DNA of 64,000 bases from Alphaproteobacteria bacterium (GCA_024742275.1 JANSYS010000011.1:62001-126000), one strand, 5' to 3'. Shown: positions 1 to 9,250, numbered from the stretch's first letter. The notes: generated from the sequence alone by a model not told the origin. Numbers and translations are program-made.

Positions 1-404
1 ATCAGGCCGATGAACTGGAGGAATTCGTTGATCGTTCCCTGAGTCCGCAACAACATCACCCAGGCAAAGGCGCGCACGAGGACGCTGAGCCAGAAGGTCA
101 GCAGGATGCAGAACATCATCATCGTCATCTGCTGCCGCTCGACATGCGCCATGGCGAAGGCTACGACATAGCCGAGAACGACGGTAAGCGCGGTCGTGAG
201 CAGGCAGATCCGGGCCGTCGTCCACCAAATTTTGTGCAGGAAGTCGCTGGTGAACAACTCCTCGTAGTTGCCGAGACCGGGTACCGGCTCGGTAACGCTG
301 ATCCACAGGACCTGGATCAGCGGGAACACATAGAAAATAAGCATCAGCGCGACGGCCGGAAGTATCAGCATCCAGTATCGGAACTGCTGTGATGATCCGC
401 CCAA
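1..404 (-). CDS. ABC transporter permease, polyamine type (PotB-like), partial
   Basis: This is the N-terminal 134 or so residues of an inner-membrane permease; the rest lies left of the window. The minus strand reads open from a TTG codon at 404 with a GGAGG ribosome site eight bases upstream (413-417). The protein starts with a short polar stretch, then a long hydrophobic segment (FYVFPLIQVLWIS), a periplasmic part, and further membrane segments. The pattern PAVALMLIFYVFPL near the N-terminus is typical of the first permease of spermidine/putrescine importers. It follows the binding protein gene by 86 bases on the same strand, in the order ATPase, binding protein, permease. TTG is an unusual start, but no ATG with a better ribosome site is visible nearby. 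Confidence 0.85.
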   Translation of the reverse strand, partial: MGGSSQQFRYWMLILPAVALMLIFYVFPLIQVLWISVTEPVPGLGNYEELFTSDFLHKIWWTTARICLLTTALTVVLGYVVAFAMAHVERQQMTMMMFCILLTFWLSVLVRAFAWVMLLRTQGTINEFLQFIGL

Positions 405-490
405 GATTTTTTCCTCCGGCCGTCGTGCGTTGGTCGGGCCCGATGCGATCAGGCCGTTGGGATTAGGCCCCTATCATCACGCCCCTGCGG

Positions 491-1675
491 TCAGGCCTGA
501 GCCTCAAGCCACTTCTCGCGGGAATACTGGTCATTGGTCTTCCCGCTCGAATGCATCTCGCGGTACCAGTTCCCGTTGAACGGCACCTGCTGCGAGAGGT
601 TGCCCGGCTGGCCTGGGTCATAGGCCTTGAGGTCGTCAGGAACGAGGTCCGCGGCAGCCGGGTTGGCCGGGCCGTTGCCCATGATCTTGAAGAGCTCGAC
701 CTGCTGAGCGGGGTCCTGCGAGGACGCGATGAACTGCATCGCGGTGTCCTTGCCCGCCGGGTTGCCCTTCGGAACGTTCCACATGCCCGGTGCGACGCAG
801 CCGCCGGCCCAGGTCCATTCGACCGCACCGTTCATATCGCGGCGCAGCAGGTTGGCGCGGGTGTGCCAGATGTTGCCCATCACCACTTCGCCCTCACGGA
901 ACAGCTGCTGGCTCTGCGAGCCAGAGCCCCAGATGATGACGTCGTCCTTGATCTCCTTGAACTTGTCGACTGCGCTGTCGATGTCGATCGGATAGACGTC
1001 CTTGGGCGAACGGCCGAGCGCCTGCATGCAGGCTTCCATCATCCCGTTCGGCTGCTTGCGCATCGTCCGGAACCCGGGGAAGTCAGCGGTGTTCCAAAAA
1101 TCGGCCCAGCCGGTCGGAACCTTACCCACAGTTTCTTTGTTATAGGCCAGGATGAAGCTGAACATGTAGTTGACGACGCCGTGGTCAAAGGCGAATTCCG
1201 GCAGCACTTTGCTCTTGTCGACGATGGAGTAGTCGATCTCCTCGATCACCCCCGCATCAGCCAGAACAAGGGTTGTTCCCGCGCCGGTGTCGCAGACGTC
1301 CCAGGTCACAGCGTTGGCCTCGACCATGGCACGGATCTTCGAGCCGAGCGGGCCGGTTCCATCGATCACAACCTTGACACCGGTTGCTTTCTCGAACGGC
1401 TCGCCGAATGCCTTCTGATAGGCATCTACCGCCGGGCCGCCCCAGTTGACGATGACGATCTCGCCGGCCGCATTTGCTTGGCCGCCGCCCAGCGCGACCG
1501 CCGTCGGGACCGCGCCCAGGAAGGCGATCGCCTTCATAAAGGTACGCCTGTCGATTTCGCCCTTCGCCAGACGCTCGGAGGCGATCTCCACGCAGTCGCG
1601 CGCGAAGTCGCTGTCGCAATTGTCCTCGATCTCCGGATAGAGGTCCTTCTCGTACAGTGTCTTCGTCAGACTCAC
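491..1675 (-). CDS. ABC transporter substrate-binding protein, PotD-like, Tat-exported
   Basis: Periplasmic binding protein of 394 residues that would deliver a polyamine-like solute to the neighbouring permease. The GTG start at 1675 has GGAGG five bases upstream. About 42 acidic residues come first, then a twin-arginine motif (DRRTFMK, residues 42-48), a hydrophobic stretch and a cleavage site near ANA (67-69), so Tat export is likely. The mature part begins EIVIVNWGG, typical of extracellular solute-binding family 1/PotD proteins, and length fits the family. The long leader before the arginines is unusual. The substrate is not certain: polyamine-type systems also import other amines. Confidence 0.9.
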   Translation of the reverse strand: MSLTKTLYEKDLYPEIEDNCDSDFARDCVEIASERLAKGEIDRRTFMKAIAFLGAVPTAVALGGGQANAAGEIVIVNWGGPAVDAYQKAFGEPFEKATGVKVVIDGTGPLGSKIRAMVEANAVTWDVCDTGAGTTLVLADAGVIEEIDYSIVDKSKVLPEFAFDHGVVNYMFSFILAYNKETVGKVPTGWADFWNTADFPGFRTMRKQPNGMMEACMQALGRSPKDVYPIDIDSAVDKFKEIKDDVIIWGSGSQSQQLFREGEVVMGNIWHTRANLLRRDMNGAVEWTWAGGCVAPGMWNVPKGNPAGKDTAMQFIASSQDPAQQVELFKIMGNGPANPAAADLVPDDLKAYDPGQPGNLSQQVPFNGNWYREMHSSGKTNDQYSREKWLEAQA

Positions 1676-1729
1676 TTCAGCCTCCTCAAGTTGGCGGCCG
1701 GCCCCCTGCCGGCCTTGAAAACCGGTCTC

Positions 1730-2836
1730 TCAGCGGTCGCGGACGACCACCGATGCATCGGGCTCCCAGCCGAGCCATATCTCGTTACCGATCGACGGTT
1801 CGACGGCACAGGTCCAGGCCGGCGCCGTGGCGATCAACTCGCCCATGGCCTCGGTTCCGACCTGAAAATGGTAAGCGGAGCCGTAGTAGTTAAACGCCGT
1901 GATCCGCCCGGCGACCGCGTTGGTCGTAGACGGGCGCTGCGGCGTCAGGGTGATTTTCTCCGGACGCAAAGCGATCAGGATGTCGCCGGTAACCTTGGCG
2001 TGATCCGGTGCCCCTTTCTGCACCAGGGTCTGCCCGCCGCAGACATACGCGAAGGTATCCGCCTGTTTGGTCGCGAGCTTGCCTTGAAGAAAGTTCGACT
2101 TGCCGAGAAAGTCAGCGACGAATTTCGTCGCCGGTTTCTCATAGAGATCGCCGGGCACGCCCTCTTGCTCGATCTGACCGTCGCGCAGAATGACGATGTT
2201 GTCCGACATCGACAGCGCTTCTTCCTGGTCGTGGGTCACATAGATGAAGGTGGTTCCCAGGCGCTGGTGCAGGGATTTCAGCTCCCATTGGAGATCGGCG
2301 CGGAGCTTTTTGTCGAGGGCCGACAACGGCTCGTCGAGCAGCAACAGATCCGGTTCGAAAACGATCGCACGGGCCAGTGCAACACGCTGCTGCTGGCCGC
2401 CGGAGAGCTGCGAGGGAAAGCGCTCGGCGAGATGTCCCATCTGCACCAGTTCCAGCGCGTTCTTGATCTTCGTCGACGCGTCCGCCTTCGACACCCCACG
2501 CACTTTCAGCGGGAACCAGATGTTGTCGGCCACCGTCATATGCGGGAACAGCGCGTAACCCTGGAACACCATGCCGAAGTTGCGCTTGTCCGGCGGCAGT
2601 CGGGTTATGTCCTTGTCGTCTAGCAGGATGCTGCCGCCACTGGGTTCGACGAAACCTGCGATCGCCATAAGGATGGTTGTCTTGCCGGATCCGGAAGGCC
2701 CCAAGAGCGTCAGAAACGATCCGCGTGGGACGTCAAGATCGACGCCGTCGACGGCCGCCGTGGCGCCGTAATACTTTGAAAGATTCCGGAGTGACAGGGC
2801 GTGACCGCTCCGCGCTCCGGGCGTTCCTTCGGGCAT
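1730..2836 (-). CDS. ABC transporter ATP-binding protein, PotA-like
   Basis: Cytoplasmic ATPase of 368 residues driving the polyamine-type importer. Walker A GPSGSGKTT is at residues 46-54, the signature LSGGQQQR begins at 144, and Walker B LLLLDEP is at 164-170. The C-terminal third is the TOBE-type regulatory domain found in PotA/MalK-like ATPases. The start is ATG 2836 with an AAGGGA ribosome site about eight bases upstream. The binding protein gene follows 54 bases downstream, so the two are very probably co-transcribed. The upstream metallo-beta-lactamase-fold gene is on the same strand but separated by an AT-rich 79-base gap that could hold the operon promoter. Confidence 0.93.
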   Translation of the reverse strand: MPEGTPGARSGHALSLRNLSKYYGATAAVDGVDLDVPRGSFLTLLGPSGSGKTTILMAIAGFVEPSGGSILLDDKDITRLPPDKRNFGMVFQGYALFPHMTVADNIWFPLKVRGVSKADASTKIKNALELVQMGHLAERFPSQLSGGQQQRVALARAIVFEPDLLLLDEPLSALDKKLRADLQWELKSLHQRLGTTFIYVTHDQEEALSMSDNIVILRDGQIEQEGVPGDLYEKPATKFVADFLGKSNFLQGKLATKQADTFAYVCGGQTLVQKGAPDHAKVTGDILIALRPEKITLTPQRPSTTNAVAGRITAFNYYGSAYHFQVGTEAMGELIATAPAWTCAVEPSIGNEIWLGWEPDASVVVRDR

Positions 2837-2915
2837 ATGTGTATCCCTTGCTCACCGAATAGCGAGGCCCTCATGCTCCTACTTTGTGCAACGCTCGCGC
2901 AAGTCTATATTTTAA

Positions 2916-3731
2916 TCACTTACTGCTTAAATATTGATCAACCAAAAAGCGGTACTTCTCCAATCCAAAGCTTTCCCTATGTCCACCGTGAACTGTAGAC
3001 ACTTCTAGTTGTTTTAATCTGCGCATTGAAACAGCATAGGCGGCGGGATCGCTATCCGGCAGGGTGTCGATCAGCAGCCCGTCATAGATCGTATCGCCGC
3101 CGATCAGCATGCCCGTGTCCGCCTCCCAAAGGCAGATCGATCCAGGGCTGTGTCCCGGCGTATGCAGGACTTCGAAACATCTATCGCCCAGGTCTATCTT
3201 ATCGCCGTCGGCCACGAGCCGCGTCGGGTCGGCTGCCACGATCCGCCAGGACGCGGGATCGAAGGCCGGGCCCGGCAAAGCGGCGATCAGCGCACCCGAC
3301 ACGTCGAAGCCTGACTGCCGCAATCGGTCCTTCTTTTCGGCGCTATAGCCGTCGAAAGAGAGTTCCAGGTCGTCCGGCGGGTTGCGCATCACATCCGCCT
3401 CCGCCGCGTGCATCACCAGATCGCCCGCGAACTCATGGGCCGAGCCGATGTGGTCGACATGAGCATGGCTCAGAACATGAACCACCGGCTTGTCGAGAAA
3501 CGGATCGAGAAAGCGTCGGAGACTGCACACCCCCATGCCGGCATCGACAAGGAGGTCGCGGTCACGTCCCCGAACCAGGAACATGTTGGCCCGCAGAAGA
3601 CGCGAGACGTGAGGCTCCCAAATCCGGAGCACGCCGAGCGGAAGCCATTCGATGGCGAACCAGTTGTCGGCGGTGGGCAGGCGGCCGAATGCGGGTCCGG
3701 GTATCGAGCCGCTAGGAGTGCCGGGCTGCAT
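2916..3731 (-). CDS. MBL-fold metallo-hydrolase
   Basis: Protein of 271 residues with the metallo-beta-lactamase fold. The zinc motif HAHVDH is at residues 89-94. Further ligand candidates are the His in VLHTPGHSPGS, followed by LIGGDTIYDG which carries an Asp ligand, and a late His in HGGHRES. This arrangement suits a hydrolase of the glyoxalase II/lactonase kind, but the substrate cannot be told. No signal peptide is visible, so it is probably cytosolic. The ATG at 3731 has GGAGA five to six bases upstream. It is divergent from the amidohydrolase at 3863, with about 130 bases between the two starts. Confidence 0.88.
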   Translation of the reverse strand: MQPGTPSGSIPGPAFGRLPTADNWFAIEWLPLGVLRIWEPHVSRLLRANMFLVRGRDRDLLVDAGMGVCSLRRFLDPFLDKPVVHVLSHAHVDHIGSAHEFAGDLVMHAAEADVMRNPPDDLELSFDGYSAEKKDRLRQSGFDVSGALIAALPGPAFDPASWRIVAADPTRLVADGDKIDLGDRCFEVLHTPGHSPGSICLWEADTGMLIGGDTIYDGLLIDTLPDSDPAAYAVSMRRLKQLEVSTVHGGHRESFGLEKYRFLVDQYLSSK

Positions 3732-3862
3732 CGCAGTCTCCCTGATCAGGCGAAAAGCGGGGACCGCGAGGAAGGGTGCTTGTATGCCACGATGATCCTC
3801 GCGAGGATTGGACAGGCTACAGCATGCCCCGCCTCACCGCCCAAGCACAGCCGGAGACTTAC

Positions 3863-5491
3863 ATGACAAGCCTCGCTGCCGATCTGGTGATGATCTCCGG
3901 ACGTATCTCCACAATGGATGCCGCCAACACCGTCGTGGAGGCTTTGGCCGCACGGGACGGGAAGATCGTGGCGCTCGGCAGCGACCACGCGGTGCGGCCG
4001 CTGATCGGGTCGCGGACGACGGTGTTGGATCTGAACGGGCGCACGGCCATCCCCGGCATCGTCGACAGCCACAACCACCCCGACGCCTATGCCGCCCGCC
4101 TCGCCTCCTGGGAACTGCTCAGCCCGGATCGGATCCAAAGCCGCGACGCCTTGCTCGCCCGTATCGCCGATGTTGCCGACAGAAAGGGACCGGACGAGTG
4201 GATCGCCGGCTACCGGCTGAACGAGAACAAGTCCGGCGGCTACCCGACCCTCGAGGAGTTGGACGCCGCGTCGAAGGGCCGGCCCCTTTTCATCCTGCGC
4301 ACCGACGGACATATCGGACTGGCCAACAGCCGGGCCTTCGCCGAACTCGGAATCGACGAGACCACCCCGGATCCCGACTTTGGATCGTTCGACAAGCACC
4401 CCGAGACAGGCCGGCTGACCGGCGTGGTCCGCGAGACGGCGGCGCATCTGTTCCTCGATCGGGTTCATGACGGCGACACTCCGGAAAGTATCGCGGCCGG
4501 TCTGGAGAAGGTCTTCGACGAGTGGAGCGCATTCGGCATCACGTCCGTATACAACTCCCTTACCCCGTCGCGCGGCATCCAAGCATACCAGCTCATTAAG
4601 GCCCAGGGCCGACTCAACATGCGGGTCGGCATCATCGCCTCCGGGCGGGAAGCCGGCCTGGTCGAGTCCCTGGTCGCCGCCGGCATCCGATCCGGGTTCG
4701 GCGACGACTGGGTCCGGCTGATCGGCGTCGAATGGTGCCCCGACTGCTCCACCTCCGGGCGCACGGCGGCCTACTACGAACCCTATGTCGGCAAGAAGAT
4801 CGAGGGCGAGCCGGAGCCCAATACGGGTGTCCTGCTCTACGAACTGGAGGACCTGAAGCAACGGGCGCTGGCCGCCCACAAGGCCGGATTGCAGGTGATG
4901 ATCGAAGGCGTCGGCGACCGGGGCATCGACTTCGCGCTCGACGCCATCGAGTATTGCCTGGAACAGCATCCGGCCGACGACCATCGGATGCGGGTGGAGC
5001 ATTGCTGTTACGTGACGCCACCGCTTCAGGAACGCCTGAAGAGACTGGGGGTCATCGACAGTTCGGCAACCGGCTTCATGTACGATCTCGGGGATGCGTA
5101 TATAGCCAACCGGGGCCAGGAGGCCATGGGCCGAATGTGGCCGCACCGGGCGATGATCGACGCCGGCATCCCGGCGCCAGGCCATTCCGACGCCATGGTG
5201 TGTCAAGCCAACCCGTTCCTCGCACTCTGGTCGATGGTCAATCGGAAATCGGACACGGGCGGCGATCTCGACGCCAGCCAGGCGATCACCGCGACCGAGG
5301 CGCTGCGGGCCTATACCTGGCTCGGCGCCCACTCGGGACGCGAGGAAGGCATCAAGGGATCGCTGGAAATCGGAAAGCTGGCCGATATCGCCGTGCTCGA
5401 CCGCGACTATTTCTCGATCCCCACGGATGAGATCCGCGATGTCCAGGTCGACATGACCGTCATAGGCGGTAGAGTCGTGCATCAGCGATAG
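3863..5491 (+). CDS. Amidohydrolase family 3 protein, YtcJ-like
   Basis: Metal-dependent hydrolase of 542 residues. It opens with the usual beta-sandwich strand (LAADLVMISGRISTMD), has GIVDSHNHPD as first metal site and DGHIGLANS, and ends in the beta-sandwich return (GKLADIAVLDRDYF), as in YtcJ/amidohydrolase_3 proteins. The reading frame is open from 3776, but ATG 3863 is preferred: GGAG lies six bases before it and the protein then starts at the conserved strand. The substrate is unknown. It sits just upstream of the molybdenum hydroxylase operon (134-base gap, same strand), which makes joint breakdown of an N-heterocycle or amide a reasonable guess. Confidence 0.9.
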   Translation: MTSLAADLVMISGRISTMDAANTVVEALAARDGKIVALGSDHAVRPLIGSRTTVLDLNGRTAIPGIVDSHNHPDAYAARLASWELLSPDRIQSRDALLARIADVADRKGPDEWIAGYRLNENKSGGYPTLEELDAASKGRPLFILRTDGHIGLANSRAFAELGIDETTPDPDFGSFDKHPETGRLTGVVRETAAHLFLDRVHDGDTPESIAAGLEKVFDEWSAFGITSVYNSLTPSRGIQAYQLIKAQGRLNMRVGIIASGREAGLVESLVAAGIRSGFGDDWVRLIGVEWCPDCSTSGRTAAYYEPYVGKKIEGEPEPNTGVLLYELEDLKQRALAAHKAGLQVMIEGVGDRGIDFALDAIEYCLEQHPADDHRMRVEHCCYVTPPLQERLKRLGVIDSSATGFMYDLGDAYIANRGQEAMGRMWPHRAMIDAGIPAPGHSDAMVCQANPFLALWSMVNRKSDTGGDLDASQAITATEALRAYTWLGAHSGREEGIKGSLEIGKLADIAVLDRDYFSIPTDEIRDVQVDMTVIGGRVVHQR

Positions 5492-5558
5492 ACGAAGGCT
5501 GCAGACGCTTCTGGGGTATTCGTCCCGCCGGTGTCGTCGTAGCCTCGCGCGACGAAGT

Positions 5559-5572
5559 ATTTTGTATGCAAT
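5559..5572. promoter_or_regulatory. Candidate operator before the molybdenum hydroxylase genes
   Basis: The gap between the amidohydrolase and the FAD subunit gene contains an AT-rich 14-mer, ATTTTGTATGCAAT, with the imperfect palindrome TTGTATGCAA at its centre. GntR-type regulators often bind sites of the form TTGTATACAA. No regulator gene lies beside it, so this is only a candidate site 50-70 bases before the operon start. Confidence 0.25.
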
Positions 5573-5625
5573 CCCCCGTCAAAGAGGGGACCTCCGCTTC
5601 ATCGTGAGGCGGCAGGGGAAAGAGA

Positions 5626-6507
5626 ATGGGAAGGGCCATGTCCGACATCCGATATCTGGCACCGCAGACGCTTGACGATGCGGTCGCCCAATACGCCGCC
5701 GCCGCAGGCGCCGCGCGCATCCTGGCCGGGGGAACCGATCTCCTGGTGCAGATGCGTTCCGGGCTCAAGAAGCCGAGCACGATCGTCGACGTAAAGAAGA
5801 TCCCGGAGCTGACGGCGATCGAGGAGACCGCGGATGGCGGTTTCCGGGTCGGTGCCGCCGTCGCCGGGGCGGTACTCGAGGAGCATCCGACGTTCGGCAA
5901 GGTCTGGCCGGGCGTTCTCGAGGGGCTGAACCTCATCGGATCGACCCAGATCCAAGGCCGGGCCTCAATGGGAGGCAATCTCTGCAACGGCTCGCCGGCC
6001 GGCGACAGCGTACCCGCTCTGGTCGCCGCCGGCGCGGTGGCGACGATCGCGGGCCCCGACGGCACCCGCGAGCTGAAGGTCGAGGATGTTCCGGCGGGCC
6101 CCGGCAAGACCAACCTGAAGCCCGGTGAGATCCTCGTCAGCTTCACCTTTCCCGCCCGTCCAAAGGGCTCCAGCGACGCCTATCTGCGGATGATTCCGCG
6201 GACGGAAATGGACATCGCCGTTGTCGGCGTGGGCGTCAGCCTCACCCTGGAGAACGGCACCTGCACGGCCGCCCGCGTCGGTCTCGGCGCCGTTGCTCCG
6301 ACCGTGCTGCTGGTTCACGGCGCGGCGGAAGCGATCATCGGCACCAAGCTGGACGACGCGGCGATTGAAAAGGCCGCCGCCGCCTGTTCCGCCGCATGCA
6401 ATCCGATCGACGACAAGCGCGGAACCATCGCTTACCGAACGAAGGTGGCAGGCGTGCTGTTCAAGCGCACGCTCGCAATCGCCGCCGAACGCGCCGGGAG
6501 GGCCTGA
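5626..6507 (+). CDS. Molybdenum hydroxylase FAD-binding subunit (CoxM/XdhB type)
   Basis: Medium subunit of 293 residues of a xanthine dehydrogenase/CO dehydrogenase family enzyme. It carries FAD and passes electrons from the iron-sulfur subunit to the acceptor. The FAD-binding motif ARILAGGTDLLVQMRSG lies near residues 30-46 and the second motif TQIQGRASMGGNLCNGSPAGD near 110; the C-terminal CO dehydrogenase flavoprotein domain is complete. The start is ATG 5626, with AGGGGA upstream; ATG 5638 (MSDIRYL) is the alternative. The next gene begins six bases after its stop, so the three subunits form an operon in the order medium, small, large. Confidence 0.93.
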   Translation: MGRAMSDIRYLAPQTLDDAVAQYAAAAGAARILAGGTDLLVQMRSGLKKPSTIVDVKKIPELTAIEETADGGFRVGAAVAGAVLEEHPTFGKVWPGVLEGLNLIGSTQIQGRASMGGNLCNGSPAGDSVPALVAAGAVATIAGPDGTRELKVEDVPAGPGKTNLKPGEILVSFTFPARPKGSSDAYLRMIPRTEMDIAVVGVGVSLTLENGTCTAARVGLGAVAPTVLLVHGAAEAIIGTKLDDAAIEKAAAACSAACNPIDDKRGTIAYRTKVAGVLFKRTLAIAAERAGRA

Positions 6508-6512
6508 TACCA

Positions 6513-6995
6513 ATGGCGAAGATTCACGTTTCGACGACCATCAACGGCGAGCCGACCGAGTTTCTGTGCGACCCTGCGGACACCGTACTGGACACCTTGC
6601 GCGACACGCTCGGCCTCACCGGCTCGAAAGAGGGCTGCGGTTCCGGCGACTGCGGTGCCTGCAGCATCACGATCGACGGCCGCCTCGTCTGCTCCTGCCT
6701 CGTGTTGGCAGCCGAAGCCGACGGCCATGAGATCGAGACCATCGAAGGGATGGCGGGATCGGATCATCTGCATCCACTCCAACGCAAATTTCTGGAGACC
6801 GCCGCGCTGCAGTGCGGCATCTGCACGCCGGGCTTCCTGATGGCGGCGAAGTCGCTGCTCGAGAAGAACCCGGATCCGACGGAAACCGAGGTCCGCTACT
6901 GGCTGGCCGGCAACCTCTGCCGGTGTACCGGTTACGACAAGATTGTCCGCGCGGTCATGGAGACCGCCGCCGAGATGCGGGAGGGTGCACGATGA
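6513..6995 (+). CDS. Molybdenum hydroxylase 2Fe-2S subunit (CoxS/XdhC-domain type)
   Basis: Small iron-sulfur subunit of 160 residues. The plant-type ferredoxin cysteines are at 42, 47 and 50 (GCGSGDCGAC) with the fourth near 62. The C-terminal second cluster has QCGICTPGF and GNLCRCTGY, exactly as the family requires. The open frame starts earlier at 6396, but that part overlaps the FAD subunit. ATG 6513 with GGGAGG ten bases before it gives the standard MAKIHVSTTING N-terminus. Its stop overlaps the start of the large subunit gene (ATGA), so translation is coupled. Confidence 0.96.
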   Translation: MAKIHVSTTINGEPTEFLCDPADTVLDTLRDTLGLTGSKEGCGSGDCGACSITIDGRLVCSCLVLAAEADGHEIETIEGMAGSDHLHPLQRKFLETAALQCGICTPGFLMAAKSLLEKNPDPTETEVRYWLAGNLCRCTGYDKIVRAVMETAAEMREGAR

Positions 6996-9250
6996 ACGAT
7001 CAGAGCCATAAGTGGATCGGCAAACGTACGATCCGCCCCGACGGCGCCGACAAGGTCACCGGGCGGGCCGCCTACGCCGCCGACGCCACCATGCCCGGCA
7101 TGGTCTGGGGCAAAGTACTGCGCAGCCCGCACCCCCATGCGGTGATCAAGTCGATCGACACCTCCAAGGCGGAAGCTTTGCCTGGAGTGAAAGCGGTGGC
7201 GACGGCCGCCGATTTCGTAGACTTTCCGGTCGATACCCCGGTGCCTCTCGGCATTCAGGACATGCGCTGGATGAGCCGCAACATGCTGGCCAAGGAGAAG
7301 GTGCTCTTCCACGGCCATCCAATCGCCGCGGTCGCCGCGACCAGCGAGGAGATCGCCGCGGAAGCCTGCGCGCTGATCGAGGTGGACTACGACGTTCTGC
7401 CCTTCGCGATCGAGATCGACGACGCTCTCGCCAAGGACGCGCCGATCCTCCACGACTTCATCGAGTTCGAGGGTAGGAAATCGAACATCGCCGGCACCCT
7501 TGAGCACAAACTCGGCGACGTGGAGGCCGGCTTTGCGGAGGCCGACGTGATCGTCGAGCGAAGCTTCACCACCAAGCCGGTGCATCAGGGCTATATCGAG
7601 ACCCACGCCTGCGTGGTCAGCGTCGCACCCGACGACCGGACAACGATCTGGAGTTCAAGCCAGGGTCAATTCATGGTCCGGGCGATGACCGCCTACCTGA
7701 CCGGTATCCCGCAGTCCCACATCAAGGCGATTCCGGCCGAGATCGGCGGCGGTTTCGGCGGCAAGACCATCGTCTACCTGGAACCGGTGGCGACGATCCT
7801 GTCCAAGAAGTCCGGCCGTCCGGTGAAGATGGTCATGACCCGCGAGGAGGTAATGCGGGCCACCGGGCCGACGTCGGGCTCCAAGAGCACGGTGAAGATC
7901 GGGGCCAAGAAGGACGGCACCATCGTCGCCGGCCAGGGCACGTTCTACCTGCAGGCGGGCTGCCTTCCGGGCTCGCCGATCCGCGGCGCCGCCGGCTGCG
8001 CCTTCGCGCCCTACGATATCAAGAATGTGCATTCCTTCGGCTACGACGTGGTGTCGAACCGGTCGAAGGTCGCGGCATACCGCGCGCCCGGCGCCCCGAT
8101 CGGCGCCTTCGCCGTCGAATGCGTGCTGGATGAGGTGGCCGAGAAACTGGGCATGGACCCGCTGAAGCTGCGCCTGAAGAACGCAGCCAAGGAAGGCACC
8201 AAGGCCGCCCACGGTCCGACATTCCCACGGATCGGCTATGCCGAAACCGTCGAGGAGGCCTTGAACAGCACGCACTACAAGACGCCGCTGACCGGGAAGT
8301 ATCAGGGCCGAGGCGTCGCCTCGGGCTTCTGGTTCAACGCGGGGGGCGAGTCCAGCGCGCAGGTGAACATCACCGAGGACGGCAATGTGGTCGTGACCAC
8401 CGGGCACCCGGATATCGGCGGCTCGCGCGCGTCGATCGCCAACATCACCGCCGAACTGCTCGGGATCGACTACGATCAGGTGTCGGTGCAGATCGGCGAC
8501 ACCGCTACCATCGGCTACAGCAACCTCACGGGTGGCAGCCGCGTGCTCTTCGCCTCAGCCATGGTCGTCACGGAGTCGACGGAACAGGTGATTGAACAGT
8601 TGAAGGGCCGGGCAGCGAAGATCTGGGGCATCGATCCGTCCCAGGTGGTCTGGGAGAACGGCGAGGCGCGTCCGATGGGCGAGCACAGCGCCAACTTCCC
8701 CTCCATGAGCCTTGAGGAACTTGCCGCCAAGGCCAACGCCACCGGCGGCCCGATCGGCGCCGGCAGCCAGAGCAATACGGTAGGCGCCGAAGGCGGCTTT
8801 GCTACGCATGTCTGCGACGTCGAGGTGGATGTCGATCTCGGCATCGTCCGGGTGATCCGATACACCTGCTTCCAGGACGTCGGCCGAGCGATCCATCCGA
8901 GCTACGTCGAAGGGCAGCTTCAGGGCGGCATGGCCCAGGGTATCGGCTGGGCTCTGAACGAAGAGTACATCTACGACAAGAACGGACGGGTCGATAACCC
9001 GGGCTTCCTGGATTACCGCATGCCCGTCTGTTCGGATCTGCCGATGCTCGACTGCGGTATCATCGAGATCCCAAATCCGAAGCATCCCCAAGGTGTTCGC
9101 GGGGTCGGCGAGGTTCCGCTGGTGCCGGGTCCGGCGGCCGTGCGCAACGCCGTCTACGACGCCCTCGGCATCCGGATCGACGATCTGCCCCTGTCGCCGC
9201 CGTCCGTCCTCGCGGCAATCGACGCCAACAGCCGCCAAGCCGCCGAGTGA
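6992..9250 (+). CDS. Molybdopterin-binding subunit of xanthine/aldehyde dehydrogenase family
   Basis: Large catalytic subunit of 752 residues, binding the molybdenum-pterin cofactor and hydroxylating the substrate. The start ATG 6992 overlaps the previous stop; the frame is open from 6812, but that part lies inside the small subunit gene. Cofactor contacts GGGFGGK and the C-terminal catalytic glutamate in GVRGVGEVPL are present. The active-site loop reads AAYRAPGAP. Form I CO dehydrogenases carry AYxCSFR instead, so this enzyme is not a true CO dehydrogenase and more probably oxidises an aldehyde or N-heterocycle. No XdhC-like maturation gene is adjacent. Confidence 0.93.
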   Translation: MNDQSHKWIGKRTIRPDGADKVTGRAAYAADATMPGMVWGKVLRSPHPHAVIKSIDTSKAEALPGVKAVATAADFVDFPVDTPVPLGIQDMRWMSRNMLAKEKVLFHGHPIAAVAATSEEIAAEACALIEVDYDVLPFAIEIDDALAKDAPILHDFIEFEGRKSNIAGTLEHKLGDVEAGFAEADVIVERSFTTKPVHQGYIETHACVVSVAPDDRTTIWSSSQGQFMVRAMTAYLTGIPQSHIKAIPAEIGGGFGGKTIVYLEPVATILSKKSGRPVKMVMTREEVMRATGPTSGSKSTVKIGAKKDGTIVAGQGTFYLQAGCLPGSPIRGAAGCAFAPYDIKNVHSFGYDVVSNRSKVAAYRAPGAPIGAFAVECVLDEVAEKLGMDPLKLRLKNAAKEGTKAAHGPTFPRIGYAETVEEALNSTHYKTPLTGKYQGRGVASGFWFNAGGESSAQVNITEDGNVVVTTGHPDIGGSRASIANITAELLGIDYDQVSVQIGDTATIGYSNLTGGSRVLFASAMVVTESTEQVIEQLKGRAAKIWGIDPSQVVWENGEARPMGEHSANFPSMSLEELAAKANATGGPIGAGSQSNTVGAEGGFATHVCDVEVDVDLGIVRVIRYTCFQDVGRAIHPSYVEGQLQGGMAQGIGWALNEEYIYDKNGRVDNPGFLDYRMPVCSDLPMLDCGIIEIPNPKHPQGVRGVGEVPLVPGPAAVRNAVYDALGIRIDDLPLSPPSVLAAIDANSRQAAE

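Noticed and set aside
551-2623. A 690-codon plus-strand frame opposite the polyamine-type ABC genes
   Set aside because: It crosses two recognisable minus-strand genes and the gap between them, and its translation is Arg/Asp/Val-rich shadow sequence without motifs.
3746-5482. A 578-codon open frame on the minus strand opposite the amidohydrolase gene
   Set aside because: It mirrors the real gene in a GC-rich region where the antisense frame avoids stops. Its protein has no family motif, and the plus-strand frame has clear metal-site motifs and a ribosome site.
6992-9250. A true aerobic CO dehydrogenase (coxL)
   Set aside because: The active-site loop AYxCSFR is absent; the sequence there is AAYRAPGAP.
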